Part shown: positions 26,301 through 41,800 of the stretch, piece after piece | Numbering within the stretch: the stretch's first letter is position 1 | Layout: every line of letters begins with the position of its first letter | NCBI GenBank assembly: GCA_964020155.1 | Contig: OZ026560.1 | Coordinates: 1,520,001 to 1,584,000 of the forward strand | Source of the DNA: Chondrilla cf. caribensis | Lineage: Eukaryota; Porifera; Demospongiae; Chondrillida; Chondrillidae | Length of the DNA: 64,000 nucleotides | Direction: 5' to 3' | Notes under the pieces: model-generated | Database searches by the model: none | Told to the model about the DNA's origin: nothing | Seen by the model: only the letters and a program-made list of their open reading frames with translations | Made by a program: the position numbers and the translations under genes

Positions 26301-29300
26301 AGAACTGGTGGATTCAGTGTAGTATGGCCGTAACACAACTGACTCACTCTACCACCATCTTTCCTACAAAGGCCAGTTTGCTCAATATCAAAAAGGAGAA
26401 CAAAAGAGTTACAGCACTGGGTATTCCCAGGCGGTCACCCATCCAGGTACTAACCCAGCCTAACACTGCTTAACTTCAGGGATCTGACGAGAACTGGTGG
26501 ATTCAGTGTAGTATGGCCGTAACACAACTGACTCACTCTACCAACATCTTTTCTACAAAGGCCAGTTTGCTCAATATCAAAAATTACAAAAGAGTTACAG
26601 CACTGGGTATTCCCAGGCGGTCACCCATCCAGGTACTAACCCAGCCTAACACTGCTTAACTTCAGGGATCTGACGAGAACTGGTGGATTCAGTGTAGTAT
26701 GGCCGTAACACAACTGACTCACTCTACCACCATCTTTTCTACAAAGGCCAGTTTGCTCAATATCAAAAAGGAGAACAAAAGAGTTACAGCACTGGGTATT
26801 CCCAGGCGGTCACCCATCCAGGTACTAACCCAGCCTAACACTGCTTAACTTCAGGGATCTGACGAGAACTGGTGGATTCAGTGTAGTATGGCCGTAACAC
26901 AACTGACTCACTCTACCACCATCTTTTCTACAAAGGCCAGTTTGCTCAATATCAAAAATAACAAAAGAGTTACAGCACTGGGTATTCCCAGGCGGTCACC
27001 CATCCAGGTACTAACCCAGCCTAACACTGCTTAACTTCAGGGATCTGACGAGAACTGGTGGATTCAGTGTAGTATGGCCGTAACACAACTGACTCACTCT
27101 ACCACCATCTTTCCTACAAAGGCCAGTTTGCTCAATATCAAAAAGGAGAACAAAAGAGTTACAGCACTGGGTATTCCCAGGCGGTCACCCATCCAGGTAC
27201 TAACCCAGCCTAACACTGCTTAACTTCAGGGATCTGACGAGAACTGGTGGATTCAGTGTAGTATGGCCGTAACACAACTGACTCACTCTACCACCATCTT
27301 TTCTACAAAGGCCAGTTTGCTCAATATCAAAAATAACAAAAGAGTTACAGCACTGGGTATTCCCAGGCGGTCACCCATCCAGGTACTAACTCAGCCTAAC
27401 ACTGCTTAACTTCAGGGATCTGACGAGAACTGGTGGATTCAGTGTAGTATGGCCGTAACACAACTGACTCACTCTACCACCATCTTTCCTACAAAGGCCA
27501 GTTTGCTCAATATCAAAAAGGAGAACAAAAGAGTTACAGCACTGGGTATTCCCAGGCGGTCACCCATCCAGGTACTAACCCAGCCTAACACTGCTTAACT
27601 TCAGGGATCTGACGAGAACTGGTGGATTCAGTGTAGTATGGCCGTAACACAACTGACTCACTCTACCACCATCTTTTCTACAAAGGCCAGTTTGCTCAAT
27701 ATCAAAAATAACAAAAGAGTTACAGCACTGGGTATTCCCAGGCGGTCACCCATCCAGGTACTAACCCAGCCTAACACTGCTTAACTTCAGGGATCTGACG
27801 AGAACTGGTGGATTCAGTGTAGTATGGCCGTAACACAACTGACTCACTCTACCACCATCTTTTCTACAAAGGCCATTTTGCTCAATATCAAAAAGGAGAA
27901 CAAAAGAGTTACAGCACTGGGTATTCCCAGGCGGTCACCCATCCAGGTACTAACCCAGCCTAACACTGCTTAACTTCAGGGATCTGACGAGAACTGGTGG
28001 ATTCAGTGTAGTATGGCCGTAACACAACTGACTCACTCTACCACCATCTTTTCTACAAAGGCCATTTTGCTCAATACCAAAAAGGAGAACAAAAGAGTTA
28101 CAGCACTGGGTATTCCCAGGCGGTCACCCATCCAGGTACTAACCCAGCCTAACACTGCTTAACTTCAGGGATCTGACGAGAACTGGTGGATTCAGTGTAG
28201 TATGGCCGTAACACAACTGACTCACTCTACCACCATCTTTTCTACAAAGGCCAGTTTGCTCAATATCAAAAAGGAGAACAAAAGAGTTACAGCACTGGGT
28301 ATTCCCAGGCGGTCACCCATCCAGGTACTAACCCAGCCTAACACTGCTTAACTTCAGGGATCTGACGAGAACTGGTGGATTCAGTGTAGTATGGCCGTAA
28401 CACAACTGACTCACTCTATCACCATCTTTTCTACAAAGGCCAGTTTGCTCAATATCAAAAAGGAGAACAAAAGAGCTACAGCACTGGGTATTCCCAGGCG
28501 GTCACCCATCCAGGTACTAACCCAGCCTAACACTGCTTAACTTCAGGGATCTGACGAGAACTGGTGGATTCAGTGTAGTATGGCCGTAACACAACTGACT
28601 CACTCTACCAACATCTTTTCTACAAAGGCCAGTTTGCTCAATATCAAAAAGGAGAACAACAGAGTTACAGCACTGGGTATTCCCAGGCGGTCACCCATCC
28701 AGGTACTAACCCAGCCTAACACTGCTTAACTTCAGGGATCTGACGAGAACTGGTGGATTCAGTGTAGTATGGCCGTAACACAACTGACTCACTCTACCAC
28801 CATCTTTCCTACAAAGGCCAGTTTGCTCAATATCAAAAAGAAGAACAAAAGAGTTACAGCACTGGGTATTCCCAGGCGGTCACCCATCCAGGTACTAACC
28901 CAGCCTAACACAGCTTATCTTCAGGGATCTGACGAGAACTGGTGGATTCAGTGTAGTATGGCCGTAACACAACTGACTCACTCTACCACCATCTTTTCTA
29001 CAAAGGCCATTTTGCTCAATATCAAAAAAAGAACAAAAGAGTTATAGCACTGGGTATTCCCAGGCGGTCACCCATCCAGGTACTAACCCAGCCTAACACT
29101 GCTTAACTTCAGGGATCTGACGAGAACTGGTGGATTCAGTGTAGTATGGCCGTAACACAACTGACTCACTCTACCACCATCTTTTCGACAAAGGCCAGTT
29201 TGCTCAATATCAAAAAGAAGAACAAAAGAGTTACAGCACTGGGTATTCCCAGGCGGTCACCCATCCAGGTACTAACCCAGCCTAACACTGCTTAACTTCA

Positions 29301-29334
29301 GGGATCTGACGAGAACTGGTGGATTCAGTGTAGT
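23316..29334 (-). repeat. 5S higher-order repeat, copy A (32 units, 6,019 bp)
   Basis: The order of spacer and gene variants along 32 consecutive units is reproduced exactly 6,019 bp later. Diagnostic marks include 'aacaacagag' (23381), 'ggcagtcac' (24174), 'ctaacatc' (24849), 'ctatcacc' with 'gagctacag' (28417-28477), 'cacagcttatctt' (28908) and 'ttttcgaca' (29183). Boundaries are accurate only to about one unit, because flanking consensus is shared. Confidence 0.9.
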
Positions 29335-32300
29335 ATGGCCGTAACACAACTGACTCACTCTACCACCATCTTTTCTACAAAGGCCAGTTTGCTCAATATC
29401 AAAAAGGAGAACAACAGAGTTACAGCACTGGGTATTCCCAGGCGGTCACCCATCCAGGTACTAACCCAGCCTAACACTGCTTAACTTCAGGGATCTGACG
29501 AGAACTGGTGGATTCAGTGTAGTATGGCCGTAACACAACTGACTCACTCTACCACCATCTTTTCTACAAAGGCCAGTTTGCTCAATATCAAAAATAACAA
29601 AAGAGTTACAGCACTGGGTATTCCCAGGCGGTCACCCATCCAGGTACTAACCCAGCCTAACACTGCTTAACTTCAGGGATCTGACGAGAACTGGTGGATT
29701 CAGTGTAGTATGGCCGTAACACAACTGACTCACTCTACCACCATCTTTTCTACAAAGGCCAGTTTGCTCAATACCAAAAAGGAGAACAAAAGAGTTACAG
29801 CACTGGGTATTCCCAGGCGGTCACCCATCCAGGTACTAACCCAGCCTAACACTGCTTAACTTCAGGGATCTGACGAGAACTGGTGGATTCAGTGTAGTAT
29901 GGCCGTAACACAACTGACTCACTCTACCAACATCTTTTCTACAAAGGCCATTTTGCTCAATATCAAAAAGGAGAACAAAAGAGTTACAGCACTGGGTATT
30001 CCCAGGCGGTCACCCATCCAGGTACTAACCCAGCCTAACACTGCTTAACTTCAGGGATCTGACGAGAACTGGTGGATTCAGTGTAGTATGGCCGTAACAC
30101 AACTGACTCACTCTACCAACATCTTTTCTACAAAGGCCAGTTTGCTCAATATCAAAAAAAGAACAAAAGAGTTATAGCACTGGGTATTCCCAGGCAGTCA
30201 CCCATCCAGGTACTAACCCAGCCTAACACTGCTTAACTTCAGGGATCTGACGAGAACTGGTGGATTCAGTGTAGTATGGCCGTAACACAACTGACTCACT
30301 CTACCACCATCTTTTCTACAAAGGCCATTTTGCTCAATACCAAAAAGGAGAACAAAAGAGTTACAGCACTGGGTATTCCCAGGCGGTCACCCATCCAGGT
30401 ACTAACCCAGCCTAACACTGCTTAACTTCAGGGATCTGACGAGAACTGGTGGATTCAGTGTAGTATGGCCGTAACACAACTGACTCACTCTACCACCATC
30501 TTTTCTACAAAGGCCATTTTGCTCAATACCAAAAAGGAGAACAAAAGAGTTACAGCACTGGGTATTCCCAGGCGGTCACCCATCCAGGTACTAACCCAGC
30601 CTAACACTGCTTAACTTCAGGGATCTGACGAGAACTGGTGGATTCAGTGTAGTATGGCCGTAACACAACTGACTCACTCTACCACCATCTTTTCTACAAA
30701 AGCCAGTTTGCTCAATATCAAAAAGAAGAACAAAAGAGTTACAGCACTGGGTATTCCCAGGCGGTCACCCATCCAGGTACTAACCCAGCCTAACACTGCT
30801 TAACTTCAGGGATCTGACGAGAACTGGTGGATTCAGTGTAGTATGGCCGTAACACAACTGACTCACTCTACTAACATCTTTTCTACAAAGGCCATTTTGC
30901 TCAATATCAAAAAAAGAACAAAAGAGTTATAGCACTGGGTATTCCCAGGCGGTCACCCATCCAGGTACTAACCCAGCCTAACACTGCTTAACTTCAGGGA
31001 TCTGACGAGAACTGGTGGATTCAGTGTAGTATGGCCGTAACACAACTGACTCACTCTACCACCATCTTTTCTACAAAGGCCAGTTTGCTCAATACCAAAA
31101 AGGAGAACAAAAGAGTTACAGCACTGGGTATTCCCAGGCGGTCACCCATCCAGGTACTAACCCAGCCTAACACTGCTTAACTTCAGGGATCTGACGAGAA
31201 CTGGTGGATTCAGTGTAGTATGGCCGTAACACAACTGACTCACTCTACCAACATCTTTTCTACAAAAGCCAGTTTGCTCAATATCAAAAAAAAACAAAAG
31301 AGTTACAGCACTGGGTATTCCCAGGCGGTCACCCATCCAGGTACTAACCCAGCCTAACACTGCTTAACTTCAGGGATCTGACGAGAACTGGTGGATTCAG
31401 TGTAGTATGGCCGTAACACAACTGACTCACTCTACCAACATCTTTTCTACAAAGGCCAGTTTGCTCAATATCAAAAATTACAAAAGAGTTACAGCACTGG
31501 GTATTCCCAGGCGGTCACCCATCCAGGTACTAACCCAGCCTAACACTGCTTAACTTCAGGGATCTGACGAGAACTGGTGGATTCAGTGTAGTATGGCCGT
31601 AACACAACTGACTCACTCTACCACCATCTTTTCTACAAAGGCCAGTTTGCTCAATATCAAAAAGGAGAACAAAAGAGTTACAGCACTGGGTATTCCCAGG
31701 CGGTCACCCATCCAGGTACTAACCCAGCCTAACACTGCTTAACTTCAGGGATCTGACGAGAACTGGTGGATTCAGTGTAGTATGGCCGTAACACAACTGA
31801 CTCACTCTACCACCATCTTTTCTACAAAGGCCAGTTTGCTCAATATCAAAAATAACAAAAGAGTTACAGCACTGGGTATTCCCAGGCGGTCACCCATCCA
31901 GGTACTAACCCAGCCTAACACTGCTTAACTTCAGGGATCTGACGAGAACTGGTGGATTCAGTGTAGTATGGCCGTAACACAACTGACTCACTCTACCACC
32001 ATCTTTCCTACAAAGGCCAGTTTGCTCAATATCAAAAAGGAGAACAAAAGAGTTACAGCACTGGGTATTCCCAGGCGGTCACCCATCCAGGTACTAACCC
32101 AGCCTAACACTGCTTAACTTCAGGGATCTGACGAGAACTGGTGGATTCAGTGTAGTATGGCCGTAACACAACTGACTCACTCTACCACCATCTTTTCTAC
32201 AAAGGCCAGTTTGCTCAATATCAAAAATAACAAAAGAGTTACAGCACTGGGTATTCCCAGGCGGTCACCCATCCAGGTACTAACTCAGCCTAACACTGCT

Positions 32301-35300
32301 TAACTTCAGGGATCTGACGAGAACTGGTGGATTCAGTGTAGTATGGCCGTAACACAACTGACTCACTCTACCACCATCTTTCCTACAAAGGCCAGTTTGC
32401 TCAATATCAAAAAGGAGAACAAAAGAGTTACAGCACTGGGTATTCCCAGGCGGTCACCCATCCAGGTACTAACCCAGCCTAACACTGCTTAACTTCAGGG
32501 ATCTGACGAGAACTGGTGGATTCAGTGTAGTATGGCCGTAACACAACTGACTCACTCTACCACCATCTTTTCTACAAAGGCCAGTTTGCTCAATATCAAA
32601 AATTACAAAAGAGTTACAGCACTGGGTATTCCCAGGCGGTCACCCATCCAGGTACTAACCCAGCCTAACACTGCTTAACTTCAGGGATCTGACGAGAACT
32701 GGTGGATTCAGTGTAGTATGGCCGTAACACAACTGACTCACTCTACCACCATCTTTTCTACAAAGGCCAGTTTGCTCAATATCAAAAAGGAGAACAAAAG
32801 AGTTACAGCACTGGGTATTCCCAGGCGGTCACCCATCCAGGTACTAACCCAGCCTAACACTGCTTAACTTCAGGGATCTGACGAGAACTGGTGGATTCAG
32901 TGTAGTATGGCCGTAACACAACTGACTCACTCTACCACCATCTTTTCTACAAAGGCCAGTTTGCTCAATATCAAAAATAACAAAAGAGTTACAGCACTGG
33001 GTATTCCCAGGCGGTCACCCATCCAGGTACTAACCCAGCCTAACACTGCTTAACTTCAGGGATCTGACGAGAACTGGTGGATTCAGTGTAGTATGGCCGT
33101 AACACAACTGACTCACTCTACCACCATCTTTCCTACAAAGGCCAGTTTGCTCAATATCAAAAAGGAGAACAAAAGAGTTACAGCACTGGGTATTCCCAGG
33201 CGGTCACCCATCCAGGTACTAACCCAGCCTAACACTGCTTAACTTCAGGGATCTGACGAGAACTGGTGGATTCAGTGTAGTATGGCCGTAACACAACTGA
33301 CTCACTCTACCACCATCTTTTCTACAAAGGCCAGTTTGCTCAATATCAAAAATAACAAAAGAGTTACAGCACTGGGTATTCCCAGGCGGTCACCCATCCA
33401 GGTACTAACTCAGCCTAACACTGCTTAACTTCAGGGATCTGACGAGAACTGGTGGATTCAGTGTAGTATGGCCGTAACACAACTGACTCACTCTACCACC
33501 ATCTTTCCTACAAAGGCCAGTTTGCTCAATATCAAAAAGAAGAACAAAAGAGTTACAGCACTGGGTATTCCCAGGCGGTCACCCATCCAGGTACTAACCC
33601 AGCCTAACACTGCTTAACTTCAGGGATCTGACGAGAACTGGTGGATTCAGTGTAGTGTGGCCGTAACACAACTGACTCACTCTACCACCATCTTTTCTAC
33701 AAAGGCCAGTTTGCTCAATATCAAAAATAACAAAAGAGTTACAGCACTGGGTATTCCCAGGCGGTCACCCATCCAGGTACTAACCCAGCCTAACACTGCT
33801 TAACTTCAGGGATCTGACGAGAACTGGTGGATTCAGTGTAGTATGGCCGTAACACAACTGACTCACTCTACCACCATCTTTTCTACAAAGGCCATTTTGC
33901 TCAATATCAAAAAGGAGAACAAAAGAGTTACAGCACTGGGTATTCCCAGGCGGTCACCCATCCAGGTACTAACCCAGCCTAACACTGCTTAACTTCAGGG
34001 ATCTGACGAGAACTGGTGGATTCAGTGTAGTATGGCCGTAACACAACTGACTCACTCTACCACCATCTTTTCTACAAAGGCCATTTTGCTCAATACCAAA
34101 AAGGAGAACAAAAGAGTTACAGCACTGGGTATTCCCAGGCGGTCACCCATCCAGGTACTAACCCAGCCTAACACTGCTTAACTTCAGGGATCTGACGAGA
34201 ACTGGTGGATTCAGTGTAGTATGGCCGTAACACAACTGACTCACTCTACCACCATCTTTTCTACAAAGGCCAGTTTGCTCAATATCAAAAAGGAGAACAA
34301 AAGAGTTACAGCACTGGGTATTCCCAGGCGGTCACCCATCCAGGTACTAACCCAGCCTAACACTGCTTAACTTCAGGGATCTGACGAGAACTGGTGGATT
34401 CAGTGTAGTATGGCCGTAACACAACTGACTCACTCTATCACCATCTTTTCTACAAAGGCCAGTTTGCTCAATATCAAAAAGGAGAACAAAAGAGCTACAG
34501 CACTGGGTATTCCCAGGCGGTCACCCATCCAGGTACTAACCCAGCCTAACACTGCTTAACTTCAGGGATCTGACGAGAACTGGTGGATTCAGTGTAGTAT
34601 GGCCGTAACACAACTGACTCACTCTACCAACATCTTTTCTACAAAGGCCAGTTTGCTCAATATCAAAAAGGAGAACAACAGAGTTACAGCACTGGGTATT
34701 CCCAGGCGGTCACCCATCCAGGTACTAACCCAGCCTAACACTGCTTAACTTCAGGGATCTGACGAGAACTGGTGGATTCAGTGTAGTATGGCCGTAACAC
34801 AACTGACTCACTCTACCACCATCTTTCCTACAAAGGCCAGTTTGCTCAATATCAAAAAGAAGAACAAAAGAGTTACAGCACTGGGTATTCCCAGGCGGTC
34901 ACCCATCCAGGTACTAACCCAGCCTAACACAGCTTATCTTCAGGGATCTGACGAGAACTGGTGGATTCAGTGTAGTATGGCCGTAACACAACTGACTCAC
35001 TCTACCACCATCTTTTCTACAAAGGCCATTTTGCTCAATATCAAAAAAAGAACAAAAGAGTTATAGCACTGGGTATTCCCAGGCGGTCACCCATCCAGGT
35101 ACTAACCCAGCCTAACACTGCTTAACTTCAGGGATCTGACGAGAACTGGTGGATTCAGTGTAGTATGGCCGTAACACAACTGACTCACTCTACCACCATC
35201 TTTTCGACAAAGGCCAGTTTGCTCAATATCAAAAAGAAGAACAAAAGAGTTACAGCACTGGGTATTCCCAGGCGGTCACCCATCCAGGTACTAACCCAGC

Positions 35301-35353
35301 CTAACACTGCTTAACTTCAGGGATCTGACGAGAACTGGTGGATTCAGTGTAGT
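29335..35353 (-). repeat. 5S higher-order repeat, copy B
   Basis: A direct tandem partner of copy A. At least six single-base differences separate the copies, for example taccaaaaagg to tatcaaaaagg near 32033, cccagcc to ctcagcc near 32284, ggag to gaag at 33538, and gtatggcc to gtgtggcc near 33655. So it is not a trivially repeated sequence. At 35354 the order diverges (agtgtggcc with a ttcaatatcaagaaa spacer). Confidence 0.9.
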
Positions 35354-35812
35354 GTGGCCGTAACACAACTGACTCACTCTACCACCATCTTTTCTACAAA
35401 GGCCAGTTTGTTCAATATCAAGAAAAAGAACAAAAGAGTTACAGCACTGGGTATTCCCAGGCGGTCACCCATCCAGGTACTAACCCAGCCTAACACTGCT
35501 TAACTTCAGGGATCTGACGAGAACTGGTGGATTCAGTGTAGTATGGCCGTAACACAACTGACTCACTCTACCACCATCTTTTCGACAAAGGCCAGTTTAC
35601 TCATTATCGAAAATAAGAAAAGAGTTACAGCACTGGGTATTCCCAGGCGGTCACCCATCCAGGTACTAACCCAGCCTAACACTGCTTAACTTCAGGGATC
35701 TGACAAGAACTGGTGGATTCAGTGTAGTATGGCCGTAACACAACTGACTCACTCTACCACCATCTTTTCTACAAAGGCCAGTTTGCTCAATATCAAAAAG
35801 AAGAACAAAATA

Positions 35813-38800
35813 GTTACAGCACTGGGTATTCCCAGGCGGTCACCCATCCAGGTACTAACCTGGCCGTAACACAACTGACTCACTCTACCACCATCTTTTC
35901 TACAAAGGCCAGTTTGCTCAATATCAAAAAGGAGAACAAAAGAGTTACAGCACTGGGTATTCCCAGGCGGTCACCCATCCAGGTACTAACCCAGCCTAAC
36001 ACTGCTTAACTTCAGGGATCTGACGAGAACTGGTGGATTCAGTGTAGTATGGCCGTAACACAACTGACTCACTCTACCACCAACCTTTCTACAAAGGCCA
36101 GTTTGCTCAATATCAAAAAGAAGAACAAAAGAGTTACAGCACTGGGTATTCCCAGGCGGTCACCCATCCAGGTACTAACCCAGCCTAACACTGCTTAACT
36201 TCAGGGATCTGACGAGAACTGGTGGATTCAGTGTAGTATGGCCGTAACACAACTGACTCACTCTACCACCATCTTTTCTACAAAGGCCAGTTTGCTCAAT
36301 ATCAAAAAGAAGAACAAAAGAGTTACAGCACTGGGTATTCCCAGGCGGTCACCCATCCAGGTACTAACCCAGCCTAACACTGCTTAACTTCAGGGATCTG
36401 ACGAGAACTGGTGGATTCAGTGTAGTATGGCCGTAACACAACTGACTCACTCTACCACCATCTTTTCGACAAATGCCAGTTTGCTCAATATCAAAAAGAA
36501 GAACAAAAGAGTTACAGCACTGGGTATTCCCAGGCGGTCACCCATCCAGGTACTAACCCAGCCTAACACTGCTTAACTTCAGGGATCTGACGAGAACTGG
36601 TGGATTCAGTGTAGTGTGGCCGTAACACAACTGACTCACTCTACCACCATCTTTTCTACAAAGGCCAGTTTGTTCAATATCAAGAAAAAGAACAAAAGAG
36701 TTACAGCACTGGGTATTCCCAGGCGGTCACCCATCCAGGTACTAACCCAGCCTAACACTGCTTAACTTCAGGGATCTGACAAGAACTGGTGGATTCAGTG
36801 TAGTATGGCCGTAACACAACTGACTCACTCTACCACCATCTTTTCGACAAAGGCCAGTTTACTCAATATCGAAAATAACAAAAGAGTTACAGCACTGGGT
36901 ATTCCCAGGCGGTCACCCATCCAGGTACTAACCCAGCCTAACACTGCTTAACTTCAGGGATCTGACAAGAACTGGTGGATTCAGTGTAGTATGGCCGTAA
37001 CACAACTGACTCACTCTACCACCATCTTTTCGACAAAGGCCAGTTTGCTCAATATCAAAAAGAAGAACAAAAGAGTTACAGCACTGGGTATTCCCAGGCG
37101 GTCACCCATCCAGGTACTAACCTGGCCGTAACACAACTGACTCACTCTACCACCATCTTTTCTACAAAGGCCAGTTTGCTCAATATCAAAAAGGACAAAA
37201 GAGTTACAGCACTGGGTATTCCCAGGTGGTCACCCATCCAGGTACTAAACCAGTATGGCCGTAACACAACTGACTCACTCTACCACCATCTTTTCTACAA
37301 AGGCCAGTTTGCTCAATATCAAAAAGAAGAACAAAAGAGTTACAGCACTGGGTATTCCCAGGCGGTCACCCATCCAGGTACTAACCCAACCTAACACTGC
37401 TTAACTTCAGGGATCTGACGAGAACTGGTGGATTCAGTGTAGTATGGCTGTAACACAACTGACTCACTCTACCACCATCTTTTCTACAAAGGCCAGTTTG
37501 TTCAATATCAAAAAGAAGAACAAAAGAGTTACAGCACTGGGTATTCCCAGGCGGTCACCCATCCAGGTACTAACCCAGCCTAACACTGCTTAACTTCAGG
37601 GATCTGACGAGAACTGGTGGATTCAGTGTAGTATGGCCGTAACACAACTGACTCACTCTACCAACATCTTTTCTACAAAGGCCAGTTTGCTCAATATCAA
37701 AAAGGAGAACAAAAGAGTTACAGCACTGGGTATTCCCAGGCGGTCACCCATCCAGGTACTAACCCAGCCTAACACTGCTTAACTTCAGGGATCTGACGAG
37801 AACTGGTGGATTCAGTGTAGTATGGCCGTAACACAACTGACTCACTCTACCACCATCTTTTCTACAAAGGCCAGTTTGTTCAATATCAAGAAAAAGAACA
37901 AAAGAGTTACAGCACTGGGTATTCCCAGGCGGTCACCCATCCAGGTACTAACCCAGCCTAACACTGCTTAACTTCAGGGATCTGACGAGAACTGGTGGAT
38001 TCAGTGTAGTATGGCCGTAACACAACTGACTCACTCTACCACCAACCTTTCTACAAAGGCCAGTTTGCTCAATATCAAAAAGGAGAACAAAAGAGTTACA
38101 GCACTGGGTATTCCCAGGCGGTCACCCATCCAGGTACTAACCCAGCCTAACACTGCTTAACTTCAGGGATCTGACGAGAACTGGTGGATTCAGTGTAGTA
38201 TGGCCGTAACACAACTGACTCACTCTACCACCATCTTTTCTACAAAGGCCAGTTTGCTCAATATCAAAAAGGAGAACAAAAGAGTTACAGCACTGGGTAT
38301 TCCCAGGCGGTCACCCATCCAGGTACTAACCCAGCCTAACACTGCTTAACTTCAGGGATCTGACGAGAACTGGTGGATTCAGTGTAGTATGGCCGTAACA
38401 CAACTGACTCACTCTACCACCATCTTTTCTACAAAGGCCAGTTTGTTCAATATCAAGAAAAAGAACAAAAGAGTTACAGCACTGGGTATTCCCAGGCAGT
38501 CACCCATCCAGGTACTAACCCAGCCTAACACTGCTTAACTTCAGGGATCTGACGAGAACTGGTGGATTCAGTGTAGTATGGCCGTAACACAACTGACTCA
38601 CTCTACCACCATCTTTTCTACAAAGGCCAGTTTGCTCAATATCGAAAATAACAAAAGAGTTACAGCACTGGGTATTCCCAGGCGGTCACCCATCCAGGTA
38701 CTAACCCAGCCTAACACTGCTTAACTTCAGGGATCTGATGAGAACTGGTGGATTCAGTGTAGTGTGGCCGTAACATAACTGACTCACTCTATCACCATCT

Positions 38801-41800
38801 TTTCTACAAAGGCCAGTTTGCTCAATATCAAAAAGAAGAACAAAAGAGTTACAGCACTGGGTATTCCCAGGCGGTCACCCATGCAGGTACTAACCTGGCC
38901 GTAACACAACTGACTCACTCTACCACCAACCTTTCTACAAAGGCCAGTTTGCTCAATATCAAAAAGGAGAACAAAAGAGTTACAGCACTGGGTATTCCCA
39001 GGCGGTCACCCATCCAGGTACTAACCCAGCCTAACACTACTTAACTTCAGGGATCTGACGAGAACTGGTGGATTCAGTGTAGTATGGCCGTAACACAACT
39101 GACTCACTCTACCACCATCTTTTCTACAAAGGCCATTTTGCTCAATATCAAAAAGAAGAACAAAAGAGTTACAGCACTGGGTATTCCCAGGCGGTCACCC
39201 ATCCAGGTACTAACACAGCCTAACACTTCTTATCTTCAGGGATCTGACGAGAACTGGTGGTTTCAGTGTAGTATGGCCGTAACACAACTGACTCACTCTA
39301 CCTCCATCTTTTCTACAAAGGCCAGTTTGCTCAATATCAAAAAAAAACAAAAGAGTTACAGCACTGGGTATTCCCAGGCGGTCACCCATCCAGGTACTAA
39401 CCCAGCCTAACACAGCTTATCTTCAGGGATCTGACGAGAACTGGTGGTTTCAGTGTAGTATGGCTGTAACACAACTGACTCACTCTACCACCATCTTTTC
39501 TACAAAGGCCATTTGGCTCAATATCAAAAAGAAGAACAAAAGAGTTACAGCACTGGGTATTCCCAGGCGGTCACCCATCCAGGTACTAACCCAGCCTAAC
39601 ACTGCTTAACTTCAGGGATCTGACGAGAACTGGTGGATTCAGTGTAGTATGGCCGTAACACAACTGACTCACTCTACCAACATCTTTTCTACAAAGGCCA
39701 GTTTGCTCAATATCAAAAAGGAGAACAAAAGAGTTACAGCACTGGGTATTCCCAGGCGGTCACCCATCCAGGTACTAACCCAGCCTAACACTGCTTAACT
39801 TCAGGGATCTGACGAGAACTGGTGGATTCAGTGTAGTATGGCTGTAACACAACTGACTCACTCTACCACCATCTTTTCTACAAAGGCCAGTTTGTTCAAT
39901 ATCAAGAAAAAGAACAAAAGAGTTACAGCACTGGGTATTCCCAGGCGGTCACCCATCCAGGTACTATCCCAGCCTAACACTGCTTAACTTCAGGGATCTG
40001 ACAAGAACTGGTGGATTCAGTGTAGTATGGCCGTAACACAACTGACTCACTCTACCACCATCTTTTCTACAAAGGCCAGTTTGCTCAATATCGAAAATAA
40101 CAAAAGAGTTACAGCAGTGGGTATTCCCAGGTGGTCACCCATCCAGGTACTAACCCAGCCTAACACTGCTTAACTTTAGGGATCTGATGAGAACTGGTGG
40201 ATTCAGTGTAGTGTGGCCGTAACACAACTGACTCACTCTATCACCATCTTTTCTACAAAGGCCAGTTTGCTCAATATCAAAAAGAAGAACAAAAGAGTTA
40301 CAGCACTGGGTATTCCCAGGCAGTCACCCATGCAGGTACTAACCTGGCCGTAACACAACTGACTCACTCTACCACCAACCTTTCTACAAAGGCCAGTTTG
40401 CTCAATATCAAAAAGGAGAACAAAAGAGTTACAGCACTGGGTATTCCCAGGCGGTCACCCATCCAGGTACTAACCCAGCCTAACACTGCTTAACTTCAGG
40501 GATCTGACGAGAACTGGTGGATTCAGTGTAGTATGGCCGTAACACAACTGACTCACTCTACCTCCATCTTTTCTACAAAGGCCATTTTGCTCAATATCAA
40601 AAAGGAGAACAAAAGAGTTACAGCACTGGGTATTCCCAGGCGGTCACCCATCCAGGTACTAACCCAGCCTAATACTTCTTATCTTCAGGGATCTGACAAG
40701 AACTGGTGGTTTCAGTGTAGTATGGCCGTAACACAACTGACTCACTCTACCAACATCTTTTCTACAAAGGCCAGTTTGCTCAATATCAAAAAAAAAACAA
40801 AAGAGTTACAGCACTGGGTATTCCCAGGCGGTCACCCATCCAGGTACTAACCCAGCCTAACACTGCTTAACTTCAGGGATCTGACGAGAACTGGTGGATT
40901 CAGTGTAGTATGGCTGTAACACAACTGACTCACTCTACCACCATCTTTTCGACAAAAGCCAGTTTGCTCAATATCAAAAAGAAGAACAAAAGAGTTACAG
41001 CACTGGGTATTCCCAGGCGGTCACCCATCCAGGTACTAACCCAGCCTAACACTGCTTAACTTCAGGGATCTGACGAGAACTGGTGGATTCAGTGTAGTAT
41101 GGCCGTAACACAACTGACTCACTCTATCACCATCTTTTCTACAAAGGCCAGTTTACTCAATATCAAAAAGAAGAACAAAAGAGTTACAGCACTGGGTATT
41201 CCCAGGCAGTCACCCATGCAGGTACTAACCTGGCCGTAACACAACTGACTCACTCTACCACCAACCTTTCTACAAAGGCCAGTTTGCTCAATATCAAAAA
41301 GGAGAACAAAAGAGTTACAGCACTGGGTATTCCCAGGCAGTCACCCATCCAGGTACTAACCCAGCCTAACACTGCTTAACTTCAGGGATCTGACGAGAAC
41401 TGGTGGATTCAGTGTAGTATGGCCGTAACACAACTGACTCACTCTACCACCATCTTTTCCACAAAGGCCAGTTTGCTCAATATCAAAAAGAAGAACAAAA
41501 GAGTTACAGCACTGGGTATTCCCAGGCGGTCACCCATCCAGGTACTAACCTGGCCGTAACACAACTGACTCACTCTACCACCATCTTTTCTACAAAGGCC
41601 AGTTTGCTCAATATCAAAAAGGAGAACAAAAGAGTTACAGCACTGGGTATTCCCAGGCGGTCACCCAACCAGGTACTAACCCAGCCTAATACTGCTTAAC
41701 TTCAGGGATCTGACGAGAACTGGTGGATTCAGTGTAGTGTGGCCGTAACACAACTGACTCACTCTATCACCATCTTTTCTACAAAGGCCAGTTTGCTCAA

